Assembly (NCBI GenBank): GCA_027559495.1
Contig: JAMXSV010000024.1
Location: forward strand, 248,001 to 312,000
DNA length: 64,000 bases
Direction: 5' to 3'
Source of the DNA: Aurifilum marmelostoma
Taxonomy: Eukaryota; Ascomycota; Sordariomycetes; Diaporthales; Cryphonectriaceae
A program made the translations under genes and the position numbers. Of this stretch, positions 46,605 to 59,947 are shown one piece after another. The notes under the pieces are model-generated. The model made no database searches, was not told the DNA's origin, and saw nothing but the letters and a program-made list of their open reading frames with translations. How positions within the stretch are numbered: the first letter of the stretch is position 1; every line of letters begins with the position of its first letter.

Positions 46605-48843
46605 AGAAGGGTGAGGGCGAGGGCGAGAGCAAGGGCTGCACAGGGGGGGGGGGGGATTGGCCTGGGGAGTTGATGATCTGCAGTCGGGGAAACGAACCGT
46701 TCGGCCAGTCCTCAGGAGAAAAGGTGCTATCTCGACATGTGGCCTGATCTGATCGCAACTAAAACCTCAAAAGCCATGCAGGGTTCACGTAGACAGGTCT
46801 GGCTGAAAGAGTTGGAGGGGAAAATAATAATTAAATGACAAAGACAGAGGGGGAGGGGAAAAAAGATGCGATACTACAAGGTTACAAGGGTTAGTTTGGA
46901 TAGGGAGGCCGTGCTGGGCTGGGCTGAGGATTGAGGAGCGAGAAGGGATGAGGTTTGCTGCTAACCATAGCACTACGCAACACAGGTACCATAGTAGAGT
47001 TTGTGCCCATAGGCCCAGCAGCCTAGAGGTCCAGTGGGTGGGGCCCCAGTACTTTATCCAGTGCACAGGGCACCACCAGGCACAGGGCCGGGCTGGGTGT
47101 GCTGCAAGTCATAGTCGCATTCGCCTGAGAAGGGCTGGCCTCCCCTGCTCAAGATCTTGCTATTGTAACCCACCGCAAGAACGGCCGCTGGGGGCCTCGA
47201 ACCTGGGGCCCTGGGTCCTTGTCCGCTGTCGCTAATTGTCGCCTCAGGAGTGAAGGGTTGGGGTTGTCGAGGGACCGAGGAGGAACAAAGGAGAGTGGGG
47301 GGGTGGGGGGTGGTCCCCCTGGCATATTGCGTTAGGATAACAGCAAAAGAAAGAAAGAAGAAAGAAAAGAAAGAAAGAAAATTAAATGGCCGATCGTCAG
47401 TCAGGTCGAAGCGGACGGGGGCTGTCAGTCAATAATGCTCCAAGGTTGGCAAGGCGTCCTGCTCTGCCAACAAATCCTGTGTAGTAGTGTCGGGTGATCT
47501 GCTGGGAAAAAGCATGACCTGGCACATGATGCGGTGGACATGTCGTCAATCCGCGGTGTGTGGGGATTGGCAATTTACACTGCAGAAAGGGATCGGGATG
47601 CATGCTTCTGGCTATGCAATAATCGAAGGGCGACGGGGGAGGGGGGCGGTGGAAGGGCCGGTTCGACGATAAGGAAATTCAGACGCAGGAGAGGGGGGCC
47701 CAGGGTCCTTCAAACCTTTTTTAGCCAGGGACATTCCTGCTTTACCCCTGGGGTACTGCATTCCGCGCCCGTTCATCTGGTTACAGAAGTATTCTGTGAT
47801 GGTGATACACCCATGAGATGCGTACCACAACATGCATGGTAGTACTATAAGAGGTAAGCGACATAGGCAGGCGAGAATTTTGAGGGGCTCCGACCTGGGG
47901 CGCCAGGCACGTACCACACGCAGTACCTACCCAGGTACCAACAACAAGCAGCAGCACGAGCACCAGCATCACAGCACGGGGCTCTTTTAAGGCCCACCGA
48001 AACAGTTGTGGACCACACATTCCAGACTTGGTCCGGTGCAGTCTCTTGTAAACCTTCTGTGACAACTTGCAAGTCGGCTTCTGTTCCGGGCCACCGGCGC
48101 TAAAAAATGGAGTTCAGAGGCTGGCCAGATTCAATTGACGGGGCGAGAGGGGCACCGTTTCTACATGTACATGCTACTCTCGCTATGTACTTGTATGCGA
48201 CTAATGTAGCAAGCAGTAGCAGCTGGGTGGTGGTTGCCCCTCGTGGCCCCCCTGCGGGGAGACAATCTCGAGTGGTGCTGATATCTCAAGCAGGGCCCTT
48301 CCCTGTTCATCAAAAGCGCCGCTTCCCGCTTTAGGGCAGCAAGGCAGCTCTTCTGAAACCTGATTGATGGGTTTGCCAAGCTTGTGCAGCTTTGTCTGGT
48401 GAGGGAAGGCTCTCTCTGCTACTTTGCTGACATGATGCTCTGGCCGCCCTGGTGCGTCCCTTCCCGTGTCCATCACCGCTCTTTCTCCCGTCCGCCCACT
48501 CACCGTCAGGCTCTTGTTGCTCGCAGATGCCCGACGCGGCAGCAACTTGGTGGGCAGCCAAGGATCATCAGGTAATACGACAAAAAGAAACTATCGACAA
48601 CCCTCCATTACTGCGTACACTAACCGACGCGGGAGCGGGAAGGGCAAGAAGGGCCTATCTTTCTCTCGGGTGAGTCCTCGTGTTGATGTCCGCGACGGTA
48701 AGATTTGGGACTGAGACCTCCTCGTCAGACCGCTGAATCCAGAAACAACGAGACCCCCGCGAGTCTGCTGATTATGGTGTCGATCATTACCATCACCATC
48801 ACCATCACCATCATCGCCATCATTCGTCCTCCGACAACGCAGT

Positions 48844-48846
<3 letters not shown>

Positions 48847-48926
<80 letters not shown>
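48847..48926 (+). repeat. (GT)40 microsatellite
   Basis: Forty uninterrupted GT units followed by degenerate GT/AT. It is preceded by CATCAC-type repeats (48785-48815). A shorter (GT) tract of about 14 units lies at 49833-49860. Potential Z-DNA-forming sequence and likely polymorphic. Confidence 0.97.
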
Positions 48927-48933
<7 letters not shown>

Positions 48934-49828
48934 TATATGCCTGTCTATCGTAAGCGCCGGGCTTTCTTCTGCTGTCATGGTGTCACACCCTCTAATCGGC
49001 CTTGATTGGCCCTTCTTTGTAGGCGTATGAATCACGTCCAGCCACAAGGCTACCATGAAGCTTTAGCATGACGAAGAACACAAATATGGATACGCACGAT
49101 GGTCACGATAATATGCTCAATATGCTGGTGGGGTCGCTGAGTCACAGGTCCAGGTCCAGGTCGCGCCTCGAGACTCATCCAAACCTGTCCCCCTCATGAG
49201 ACACCCGCTGCGGCAGAGCGCTTGATGTCAGAATGAGCTCATGAACCAGCAGGGCGCAACCAAAAGCCCCTCCTGAAATCTAAAAGGAGGCAGTGACGAC
49301 GACCACAGCGCAAGTCGAGACACGAAGCCCAATTTCCGCCCGAAGCTGTATGGTTTCGAGCAGGGATCAGGCTCGTGCCAGAAAAACCTTCCAGCCTTCG
49401 AAGGTTCCAACGACAGGGCTCCACAGCTTCCATTGACGCTCCACAGAAGCCAGACGGGGGCCCGTCGTGTCAGCATGCCAGGTTCTCCGGGCCCTCGGGT
49501 CCCCCTCCGGGTGGGTCTTCGCGCCTCCGGGCCCCTCCTCGAGGACCCATTGATGTTGGCACTGTGGTCATGACGGCTCTCTGGGTCTGACGGCCTGTCC
49601 GATTCCCCAGAAATCTATGTACTATGGTTTTTTGAGAGCCCACACCAATTTCGAGCATGCCGACGCACGCAACCCAGCGGCCGTACAATGATGGGTGAGC
49701 CTGTCAAGGGTGTCGGTCTAAACCAGGATAGATGCGGCTCGCTATGAAAAGCTTGGGGCTCCGGGGGGTTAGGCGGCGCGCACGATCTGCGCCATCCCTG
49801 GCTGGCTTGTCTTGGGTTGTGTCTCTCT

Positions 49829-49861
<33 letters not shown>

Positions 49862-52800
49862 CTGTGTGTTAACATGCCAACAATGCGTCTACTGCGGGGC
49901 TACCCTGCATGTCCACATCAATAGGTTACATCTCGCTTCTGTCACCCGGGAGAGAACCTAGCTGCCAGCTCAACTGGCCGCAGCAGAGGTGCCATCTGTG
50001 GCAACTGAAGGGTCGTGGGTGCTAACCGTCTTGGGGGACAAATTACTTTGTCGCACCCGTCTATTGACAATCTACCCGAGATGTCTCAGGCGCCGGAGCC
50101 CGACGACGATTAAGACGATAAGACGGACGGCCGGCGAGGCAACACACCAATGCCGCCCGACCTTATCATACCAACTCTGGACGGCCACTGACCTATAAGA
50201 TACGGCACAACTACTTCTGCTCGGCCGATCTTGTTTTTCTGGACGGGCCACCGCTCTAACAGGGCGGCTCAGTTGCGACATGCTCCTTGACGCTCATGAC
50301 ATTCATGAGTGGGGCATCAAGTTGCACGGCATGATCGTGGGGTGCCAGACCTCCGCTACCGTGTGCTGAGTAGGCGCGACGAGCGCGTCCACGCACCTTG
50401 GCACCCTGTGGCTGTGCCCTCATTCGCTGTAGCCAGCCGAGCCGGTGAGCGATCTTTGCTTGGTTCTGCGATTTGGGCATTTCCGTCCACCTCATCGGTG
50501 CCATCCGCCGTCGGGCGGATTCAGTCCACCCGCTGTATGCGTTCCATCCGGGTGACAGCAGATCTATTTTCCTTCTGAGACAAGGCCTAGCATCCAACTG
50601 CAAGCCAGCAAGCACCCATCGAGCAATTTAGCACGTCGGCCATGTCTCAGACCGCTGAGACCTTGACATGCCGGTGCTGCAGTACAACCCCCTCTCAGAG
50701 TCGCCTCAATGCTGCGAGATTCGGTCAAACGAGATCTGATGCTGCAAAGGACAGGTCAGACAGCTCAATCGGCCCTTAAATTGTCACTAAGCCTTGTCTA
50801 CGACATTTATTTGTGCCCCTTGTACAGCGCCGCCAGTGAGGATCCACGGACGGCGGCACGGGTCGTACCTTGGGCTGGGCGGCCACCTCTGGGTTGGGCG
50901 AAATCAAGGCCCATCTGACGTGAGCAAGACCTGGGGGACGAATGGGGGGATCCCGCTTTTCCCTCCCCGTCTTTGTCGAACATGGAACATCCAGAGGAGG
51001 TTACAACACATGCTGTTGTGCTAAGCGAGAGGACGGGTCCTGCATCAAGAGCACACGCGCGCAGGGGACGACCACCTGACCTCGCGCATGGGCGCTATGG
51101 CACCTCGGGCTCCCGCAGCCACAGCTACTGCTGCAGCCTGCAGGGTACTCGAGCCACTCCTCGGTGTTAGTGGTGTTAGTCGCCTTGCACTTGATCTTCT
51201 GTCCGCAGTCCCGCGCCCACTGATAGACCCCCCGGACGAGAGAAGGGTAGAAAGCGTCATTCTCTTTCCTTGTTGTTTCTTTTCTCTTTATTTCTTTTTC
51301 TCTCCCTCTCTCTCTCCGCCTTGAGTCGAGATGAAAGAGGCGACAACAGGCCTTCAATCGAGGAGTCGACAATGTCTATAGGCCAGACATGCTCCCAGCT
51401 GCAGCCAATTGTGGTCCTGCATTGCCACACACGTCCACTGTTCCCAGCCACTTGGTAAGCCCTTGACTGTCGGCATGCCTAATATAGGCAAGGCTGAGTT
51501 GCAACGAAAGCAACCACACACGCCGTTGGCTGCTTCACGACATGGGCACCATCGAAAATAAAACGGCAGGTTCGAAAGGCGCGCATGGACAATCGGATGA
51601 TGGCCGTTTCTTTTTCCAGGTATTGGCACGCACACGACTGAGAACTGCAGATATGCAACTGCTGGCCAATGAACAGCGCACATCATGATCATTGTCGCGA
51701 GCTTCACCGCCTCCCGCCGCAGTCACCGCGAGGCAAACACGACCTGACCGAGATGTGTCGCGGCATGTCTTCAATGTCACCTTGGCTCTCACCAAAAGGA
51801 AGGGGGGACAAAAACCAATAGACCCGCTTTCGTGCGGTAAGTTGATCCTAGTCAAGACAAAATGGTCCACGTACATATTACAATGGTACAATTGCACTAT
51901 GTAGTTGAGAGAGCCGGGGTTTTTGTGCACGAGGTCGCGACCCACATACTCGTCACCACGACTCCTCCAGACCTGGGACCAACCTGGGGATGAGGCACGG
52001 CAGCGTGAATGCAGACAAGGTCATTTTGAAAATCAGGATTCAATCTGCACTATACGTGGACCACAGAAAGGGCACGTAGCCTTGCATCGTTATCTCCTCC
52101 GCGCAACGTGCTGCGGAGGCCCATTGACAACAAACAACTCATCCTCTTCGTGGGGCTCTCTCGCCTGATATCGACATGCAGGGAGGCGCTTCCTTGACGG
52201 CATGCCATGCAATACTCTGTGCGCACGCACACTAAGCTAACCCAGATGTTGTCGACCTGCAGCTACGCAGCCTCATCCTTCGATTCGATATGTGTCCGGA
52301 GCTCGAAGGGCCGCCCGTCCTCTAACTATGGCTGCAGGCTGCTCATCCTGATGGGTACAAACGGCCAGCGAAGCATGGGCGTCGATGGCTGCTATGGGAT
52401 TCCGTCATGCATCCCACGTCCCCGTCCCGTGACCCGTCTCGCAGCTTTGCTTATTGGCAGCCATCCGTGGACTCTCGGCTCTACTTTTTCCTGTCCACGC
52501 TCGTATTCACACGTAGCAGACTGATTGTCGTGTGCCGCCTGAAGCAGCTCACCGGTGTAATGGATCGCCGCATCAAAGAAGCAATGTTGGGTTGAGGGCG
52601 GATAACGACCGACGAATGAGATCGACGACGGTCAGGGTTGGCTGGCGCTGAGGCGTGGAGAAAAACCCGCCTTGGGCGATGTGACGGCTTTCCTGGGAGC
52701 TCCGCCCGTTGTCAGACTGCGGTCGTCGCCCAGTCCTCGCTCAGAAAAGTTGGTGGGTGGTCAGATACGGCCCGGCTGGGTACCTTGGTATCGTCTCAAC

Positions 52801-54445
52801 GCCCCTCTTTCTTTTTCAACCTCTTCTCGTGTGTGTGTGAGTGTGTGTGACTCTCTTACCCATTCCGTGACGGGCTAGGAGCTGTGCGGATGGGGAGGAG
52901 GGCATGACACCTGGGCACCAGCCCAAACGGTGGGGCCGTCCCAAGGTACACCGGTACTTGTCGAGTACCTCTCAATCCGAGCCCAAGATCTTCGACCCAT
53001 GCCACCCTGCTAGCGTATGCAGCAAAGAGATGGCCAGATATCCCGGCTTTGATATCACGTTTTAGACAGGGGAAAGGGTAGCTGGGGATGCGAGTGGCCT
53101 TGACCGTCGGAGACATGGTCCAACCCAAGACGAAAAACTGAACCGAGAGTTTCCACCACAGGGCAGCAAACTTTCTCTCTCGGATCGCTCTCGTACTACG
53201 CACCGACACGACCACCATAGCCCTACTATGACCTCTCCCACACACTTTTCCGTCTATGTCCCTCTCCCTCTCGCGCGCGCGGAACCCCACACCTCCCGGT
53301 CCTGGGATAAGCCGTCATCGAGCGCCATGTGCAAGGGGCCTGCTCTTTCTTTTTTTTTTCTTTCTCCCTTTGCCAGGGGAGGCGTTGCAGGGAAGACAAG
53401 CTCATCCAAGCTGAAGGAGGTACCAATGTACGAAACCATCGCCATGGCCCGGATCCACGCAAGCGGTACTGTGTGCTCCACAGTCAATGCTTCTGTTGTG
53501 TCCTCTTTTCCTCAATCTTGACTCTCATTTTTTTTTCTTTTTATTTTTTAACCCTTCTGTCCCATGCCGCGCCCCCCCCCCCCCCCCCCTCTCTCACAGT
53601 TGCTTCCACCGTGCTTGACGGCCCCTGTCCATGCTCTCATCATTCCGGAGCCGTCCCCCATCACCACCAGCCTGCTTCCCCCCCTCCCTGCCAGGCTGCG
53701 CCAGGCCATAGCCTGTCCCCCGGGAGGATGATCGTTCGCGCTGGCCTGTCACTTCATGCTCCCAGTCACCGCCTGTTTCAATTAGCACAGATATTTCCCG
53801 AAGAAATAAAGTGTTTCTTGCCAGGTACCTTGTGTCTTTGTACAAAGGGTCTGGCGGTACTTGGATGTGTGGTCTCCACCTGTCTGGCTCTCCTCCTGGC
53901 TGTATCATACTTATTCTGACCGTCCTGCTGCCACGCCCCCCTCCTCGCCGGTTTTTGCTATTGCTATTTTTCCTTCTTCTATCCCTCCAACCAGTCCCAA
54001 GACGCCGTTCCATTATTTTTGCTTTTGCCTGTTGTGTGTTGGCATTGCGTCGCCTCGTGCCGGTGTCTAGACATTCCTTAGGATCCAGTCCCGTCAGACC
54101 GACTCCCACTCTATAGACCTGCCGGCTCCGCAGCCGCCACCACCACCACTACTGCTCGCCGTCTCTTTTTCTCGATCTGTGATCCTGATTGCTCCCAGAC
54201 GTTACACAAGCCTTTCGCCCTGTCCATCAGAGACAAGGCGGACTAGTCCGGTCTGCTACCTACGCTGCTTCGGAAAAAACGATATATGTCCACGTCGCCG
54301 CCCCTTTGCATCCGTCCTCTTGTTCCCAACCACTTGACCTCATACACAACACACTTACACACTCGGATGTCTTGTCGAGCCTGAGCCATATCAGAAGAAT
54401 CCTTTAACAAATATATCTTGACGCACAACCAACTCAACAGCCACG

Positions 54446-56499
54446 ATGAGACGATTCGCTCCATCCCCAAGGGTTATGGAACCCAGACCCTCCTTCCCTG
54501 CCAGACAGATGCTTGTCCTGGGTAAGTCTTCCTTCATCCCTCTGCCATACCCTTTCTCTCTCTCTCTACCCAACGTCGGCCTCTTCAATAAGAGACAAGC
54601 CCATGTCCTTCTTGTGCTCGAGAGGGCGGGTGGCTGATAGACAATTGCAGCTCTCTGCCGTATATGTGAGCCTATAGCTTTCATGTCCATCTTCCCCTAC
54701 ATATACTACATGGTAGGGGATTTTGGTGTCCCTGAGAACGACATCTCCTTCTATGCCGGCATGGTCACTTCCGCCTTCACCTTTGCCGAGTTCTCTACGG
54801 GTATGCTCTGGGGCCGACTGAGTGACAAGATCGGGCGCAAGCCTGTTCTGTTGACTGGTCTGGCCGGAACCGCCCTCAGCGTCTTGATCTTTGGTTTTGC
54901 CCCCAATATCTGGGTTGCCCTCATTGCACGAGCACTCGGTGGTCTCCTGAACGGGTATGTACACTCACTTGCTCCCAAGTCTCTCTCGTATTGCATGTAT
55001 GCCAGGAGCGCTAACCCCTCCCCTCCTCGATGTAGAAACATTGGTGTCCTGCAGACCACTGTCGCCGAGCTTGTCACTGTGAAGGAGCACCAGCGTGAGT
55101 TATCCATGCCAAGCCTTGAAGACAGTCTGTGCAGCGAGCTAATCCTACGCAGCTCGTGCTTACACCATCATGCCTCTTGTCTGGTGTCTTGGGTCCATTG
55201 TGGGACCGATCCTTGGCGGCAACCTTGCACGGCCATGCAGGAACATGCCAAGCTTGTTTCCCGAGGACACCATCTGGGCCAGATACCCTTACCTCCTCCC
55301 CAACCTCTTCAGTGCGGCGACATGTGTCTTTGGCGTCGTTGTGGGCATCTTGTTCCTTGAGGAGACTCATGTCGACAAGAAGGGCCGACACGACCCAGGA
55401 CTGGCACTGGGGGAGAGCATCATCCGTCATCTCTCGTGGCGTGCCAAGTCGGACGAGCACCACCACCCTTCCGAGACTTCCTCTCTGCTCCACCACGACA
55501 ACGACCAGCTCCCGTGTTACCAGACGAATGTCGACTCGTTCCAAGACACAACGAGCGATGATGACGTGCACGTCACGGCCGATGATCCAGCCAGTACCCG
55601 GGCTGAGAAGACACAGATGTCTGCCGGTGCAGCCTTTACAAAGCCCGTCATCATGAACATTGTTTCATACGGCATCCTGGCCTTGTGCGTATCTTCGTCT
55701 TGAGGAACCGACTCAATGGAAGTGTGAGAGAGTCAGTGAGAGAGAGCCTGCTTGCTAATCTTGTCCTAGCCACACCATGACATTCGACCAGCTGTTTCCC
55801 GTGTTCCTCAGCTCACCATCAGTCAAGGGATCACACCCAGTCGAACTGCCTTTCAAGTTCGTGGACGGTTTCAACTTCGACCAAAAGACCATCGGTCTGA
55901 TCCTATCGGTCCAGGGCATCTACCAGCTCTTCGCCACCGTGGTCCTCTTCCCCTTCGTGGTCTCACGTCTCGGAACGCTGAACCTGTTCCGCGTCCTGGC
56001 CGCCTTTTACTTCCTCCTCTACTTCATCACGCCCTACCTGGTACTGCTCCCAGACAACGTCCGTATCATCGGCGTGTACGCGGCGGTGATCTGGCGCTGC
56101 ACGTTCTCGGCCATGGCCTATCCAAGCAACGCGATCCTCCTGACCAACTCGGCGCCGAGCCTGCAGACCCTGGGAACCATCAACGGCGTGGCAGCCTCAA
56201 CAGCCAGTCTCTGCCGTGCCTTTGGACCGACCATCTCGGGGTTCCTGTACGCGATGGGTCTGTCCACTGGGTACAGCGGCCTGGCCTGGTGGTGCAACGG
56301 CCTCGTGACCATCGCCGGTGCGTTTGTCAGCTTCCAGCTCACGGAGCCCAAGGGCCGCATGGACGAGAAGGTCGACGAGGACGAGGAGGCCGCCACGGAG
56401 GCAGCCGCCGTAGCTGCGGCACGCGAGCTGCAGCCCGAGATGGTCCCAGGCCGGGTATCCATTGACATGGTGCGACGCGCGAGCCAGGTGGACATGTGA
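54446..56499 (+). CDS. MFS transporter, YCR023C / zinc-induced-facilitator-like
   Basis: Predicted membrane transporter of 566 residues. Five exons: 54446-54521, 54651-54954, 55036-55094, 55153-55684 and 55770-56499. Introns (129, 81, 58 and 85 nt) start GTAAGT, GTATGT, GTGAGT and GTGCGT and keep phase. The 59-nt third exon encodes NIGVLQTTVAELVTVKEHQ, the conserved TM4-5 loop of this family. Other marks are CRICEPIAFMSIFPYIYYM in TM1, GRLSDKIGRKP (80-90), PLVWCLGSIVGPILGG (motif C), and YPSNAILLTNSAPS in the C-half. A central loop of about 110 acidic/His residues (SDEHHHPSETSSLLHHDND...) could bind metal or be regulatory. Relatives include yeast YCR023C and plant ZIF1 vacuolar transporters; substrate here is unproven. 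The C-terminus is acidic then Ala-rich. Confidence 0.92.
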
Positions 56500-59070
56500 A
56501 GGCTCGCCCTGCGAGAACCCACAGCGACCAGAATAGCCGGACGACCAAGATACGCTGGGAAACCCAACAGAAAGCATACTAACGCCCCACTCACGAATTT
56601 CCTATGTCTTCCGGCACCACGAAATCAGTTCGACCCGGACGTGGCGTTCAACATCTCACAGCCAACGCCCTCGCAAGTCTGGGGTTGCTTCTTCTTCTTC
56701 TTTTCTGCTTCATTTTCGTATCTATTACCCCTTTCTTTGGCTGGGATCTGGAGCATGGTGCAACAAAGATGGTCTTGTCACGGGTTCATTTCCCGACTTT
56801 TGAACCCTCATGTTCGGCTCCGATCATGGAATCGAAACCTGGCCCTCCTCATCGACAACACCACCCGTCACAGTTGACTTGGGAGCCTGCAAAAGGAATC
56901 CTCAGCTGGGTGTGTGTCGCCGAGCACATAGGAGGGCCTGAGGGGAAATCTGGATTCTACTTGTTTATTTCCCTTTTTATTTTATTTTATTTTTTTTCCT
57001 TGGAAAGGTCTATCGATGGGAAATTTGGGTAACACGGAACAACCAAGGAGGCATGGGCGGTGGGACAACGGAAGGGGGAAAAAAGAAAAAGTATGTTCGT
57101 GAAGAAGCGATGATCTGTGTCGACGGAGTTCTGGCACTGAACTCCCTCAGACGTGTATTTTTTTTTATGGTTTCTTTTTTATCCTTTTTTTGGATGGTCT
57201 CCTTTCAGCATGGCGCCAAGTCGCACACCAGACGACTGCAAGGGAATTACGGCACGGGGTAAAGGGCAATCGGGAAGATCATGAGCATATTTCTGTTTTC
57301 TTCTGATTTCGGTGTTACTTTTTCCTTTTGAGGAGCCACAACGGGCATTCGGCAGCAACCTGGATATACATTTCTTTCTTTTTCTTTCCTTGCTGGGCAT
57401 TTGGTTTTTTCCCTCTCTCGATCTTCCTCCCTCGGATATACTGGATATGACAGGTCTCATTTTCCTCCTACTCCATCATGTGTCTTGTTTCCCAAACAGG
57501 TTATCTACAACGTCTGCATGTAACTCGCTTTACTGTTTCTTGTTTTTTTTTTTTTGGTCTTCTTTTTGCCCCATAGAAACATCCATTATGATACCAGATA
57601 GGGGATGGGGGAAGGGTGGCGGTCCTCGGAAGCCACCCTTGCCAGCCCAAGTTCAGCACGGAATGGCATAGCATTTGTCGAATCAGGTCAGGATCGGGAA
57701 TACAGCGAACAATTTCAAGAGATTTTCTTCCTGCTACTTTAGTACCTTGGATGATCACCACACCCTCGTGTGTGAGTGGGTGAGTGGGTGAGTGTGTGTG
57801 TGTGTGTGTGTGTACACCTGTAATATGTACATAGGAAGGGTGGGTGTATGTATCCCCCGAAGATGATTCTTCCCGAGCCGATGCTTGTGTCCCCCCCCCC
57901 CTCCTTCTCCTTCCTCTCATCTCTGTCTTTCTTGTTCCGTTTGATGCCCATCCTGACTCCCTGTTCCCTTCCTCCCCCTCCCCCCCCCTCCATCTCCTCG
58001 CCCGCGCCCGTCCGGAAAGGGTGAGAGACGGCACGGGGTGAGACCTAATGGTGGACTGGCCTGGCTGGCTATCTTTGGGGAGGGGGGCCTGGGGGGGGGT
58101 CTCATCAGGTGAGGCAAAGGGGCGGTAAGCGAGCAAAAGCAACGGCGGGAAAGAGGAAGTAGAAGAACCAGAAGAAGAAGTAAATTATTGTGGCGGAGAT
58201 TATGACCTGATTGAACACTTGGACAACGCACCATCTCACCGGTGGTGGAGGTGTTTCTTATTTCTTTTTCCTCTCTTCTTTTGCTTTTTCCTTGGCGGCC
58301 GCCTGCCAGGGAGAGGAGGGTATGGGGCGGGCGGGGAGGGGAGGTGGTCTCACAGGCGGGAGAATTATGATTGATGGTGATGATGCTAGATCGGTATTGC
58401 TTTTTTTTCTCTGGTACCTCTTTTTTCTTCTTCTTTCTCTTCTTGTTCCTTGTTTTGTATATGTCATGTATACGCATATACGATGAGGTATGTATCTAGA
58501 GAGATAGGACAGGGGGGAGGAGGGGAGGAGGGGTGGTAACGGGGATGATCAGGCCGATCAACAAAACGGTCACCCACACACCCGTCCCCTCCCTCCCCCC
58601 CCCCCCCCCAAAAAGAAACAACCACACCCAGTCCAAACCTCAGACGTCGGAATTGCGCCGAACAAAAGAGCCCTGATGGTGGTGGTCAGTAGATGTGGCA
58701 TTACCAAGCCACACCTCCCTATCAGACGCGAAAAAGAATGATTACTTTTTCTGCCGTGATGAAATATGGCGATCACCTCGTCGTTCATTTTCTGCAGCTC
58801 AAGGACCAGACGGGAGGGGCAGGGCAGGGCGGGGCGAGGATGATGATGATGTATCTTGTCAGCACTTGGTCGCCGTGTAGCCGGGCCTCTGAGCCGCCGT
58901 GGAGACAAAAAAGAAGATTGCTCTCTGCATTGGGGGGGAGGCATGGAGACCGGTGAGGAGGCTTGCAGGTGGTACTTGTAAGAGACCTGTGGTACATGGC
59001 AAGGTGGTAGTAGTGAGTCTCATCAATAGGACGTTATTTAATTCTGGAAAAAAAAAAAAAAAACCATTCG

Positions 59071-59081
<11 letters not shown>

Positions 59082-59120
<39 letters not shown>
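59082..59120 (+). repeat. (TC)n microsatellite
   Basis: About 19 TC units, preceded by an A15-16 run (59048-59063). A GAGAG/GGGA tract of opposite strand character is at 60335-60366. Confidence 0.9.
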
Positions 59121-59122
<2 letters not shown>

Positions 59123-59867
59123 CCGTCTTGTATCTGTCCAAGAAGGAAATCCGATGAGAGACAGGCACAAGGGACCAGACTACCAGTCACACAGGAAATG
59201 CCTGGTCGGATGAGAAGTGGGTGGGGGCGGTTGGGCAGAGGCACATCCGCTCCCTCCCTCCGTCCCGTCCCTCCTCGATGTGATGCTACCCAACTACAGT
59301 AGCGAGCTTGGCTATAGAAGATCACACCGGAAGTTCCACACGGCTTCTCCTCCTCCTCATCATCATCATCATCCTCCTCCTCTGTTGCTATTTGTGGTGA
59401 TGTTGACGGAGGGGAGGAGCCGGGGCTGGCCTCTCACGTCGCGACACACGACACTTGCATGTGGGACAAGCAGGTTTTTTGGTGGTCGTGCCGTCCAGCC
59501 TGATTGATGTGTGATATCACATCAGGTGCGGTTTGTATCGGGTACAAGGAGAGGAAAGGAGAGAGAGTGTGTGTTGAGGTGCGGATTGGGTCATTGTGAT
59601 GTGATTGATCTGGTGGTTTGCCGTGGTTCCTTTTCTGGCTCTCTCATCATTCCCTTCTACGGCCTGGGGCTGTCAGGGTAGTGAGTGAGTGGGTGGGTGG
59701 GTGAGGGTCCTGGGCTGCTTCAAAAATTGCAGGGTGTCTCTGTCAACCCTTGAGAGACCGGTTTCCACGATGAATTATTTCTTTTCAATCTCCATCGACG
59801 TGTGAGTTCCTAGGACAGCGACGCGTCTTGAGCTTCAGAGGGGACTTGTTGGTGATGCGCCCGCTAT

Positions 59868-59947
59868 ACACGCCATAGCGTGTGCGTCCACTAACAGGCC
59901 CTGCTCAGCTACCCCACCACAGCACCACTGTAGTGGTAGTAGGCACT
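59868..59947. repeat. Cluster of short hairpins
   Basis: ACACGC-CATA-GCGTGT (59868-59883) and ACCACT-GT-AGTGGT (59934-59947) are perfect stem-loops within 80 bases. Palindromic TGCTATAGCA and CTGTACAG follow within the next 60 bases. Confidence 0.6.

Larger units (their letters stand above)
40326..54445. other. 14-kb gene desert with low-complexity DNA
   Basis: No open frame shows a domain or sustained coding character, although GC is moderate and short ORFs of 60-230 codons occur on both strands (the longest, 42737-43435 minus, is Arg/Ser-rich and unrecognised). The first 400 bases are the CCDC124 promoter; the last kilobase is CT-rich and probably leader of the gene at 54446. Between lie (GT)40, C14T8, G13 and C18 runs, CATCAC repeats at 48785-48815, and many GTAC palindromes. 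It could hold decayed transposons or long non-coding transcripts. Confidence 0.55.

Noticed and set aside
48785..48926. CRISPR-like or coding interpretation of CATCAC and GT repeats
   Set aside because: Simple microsatellites without spacers; the His/Val/Cys ORFs across them are artefacts.
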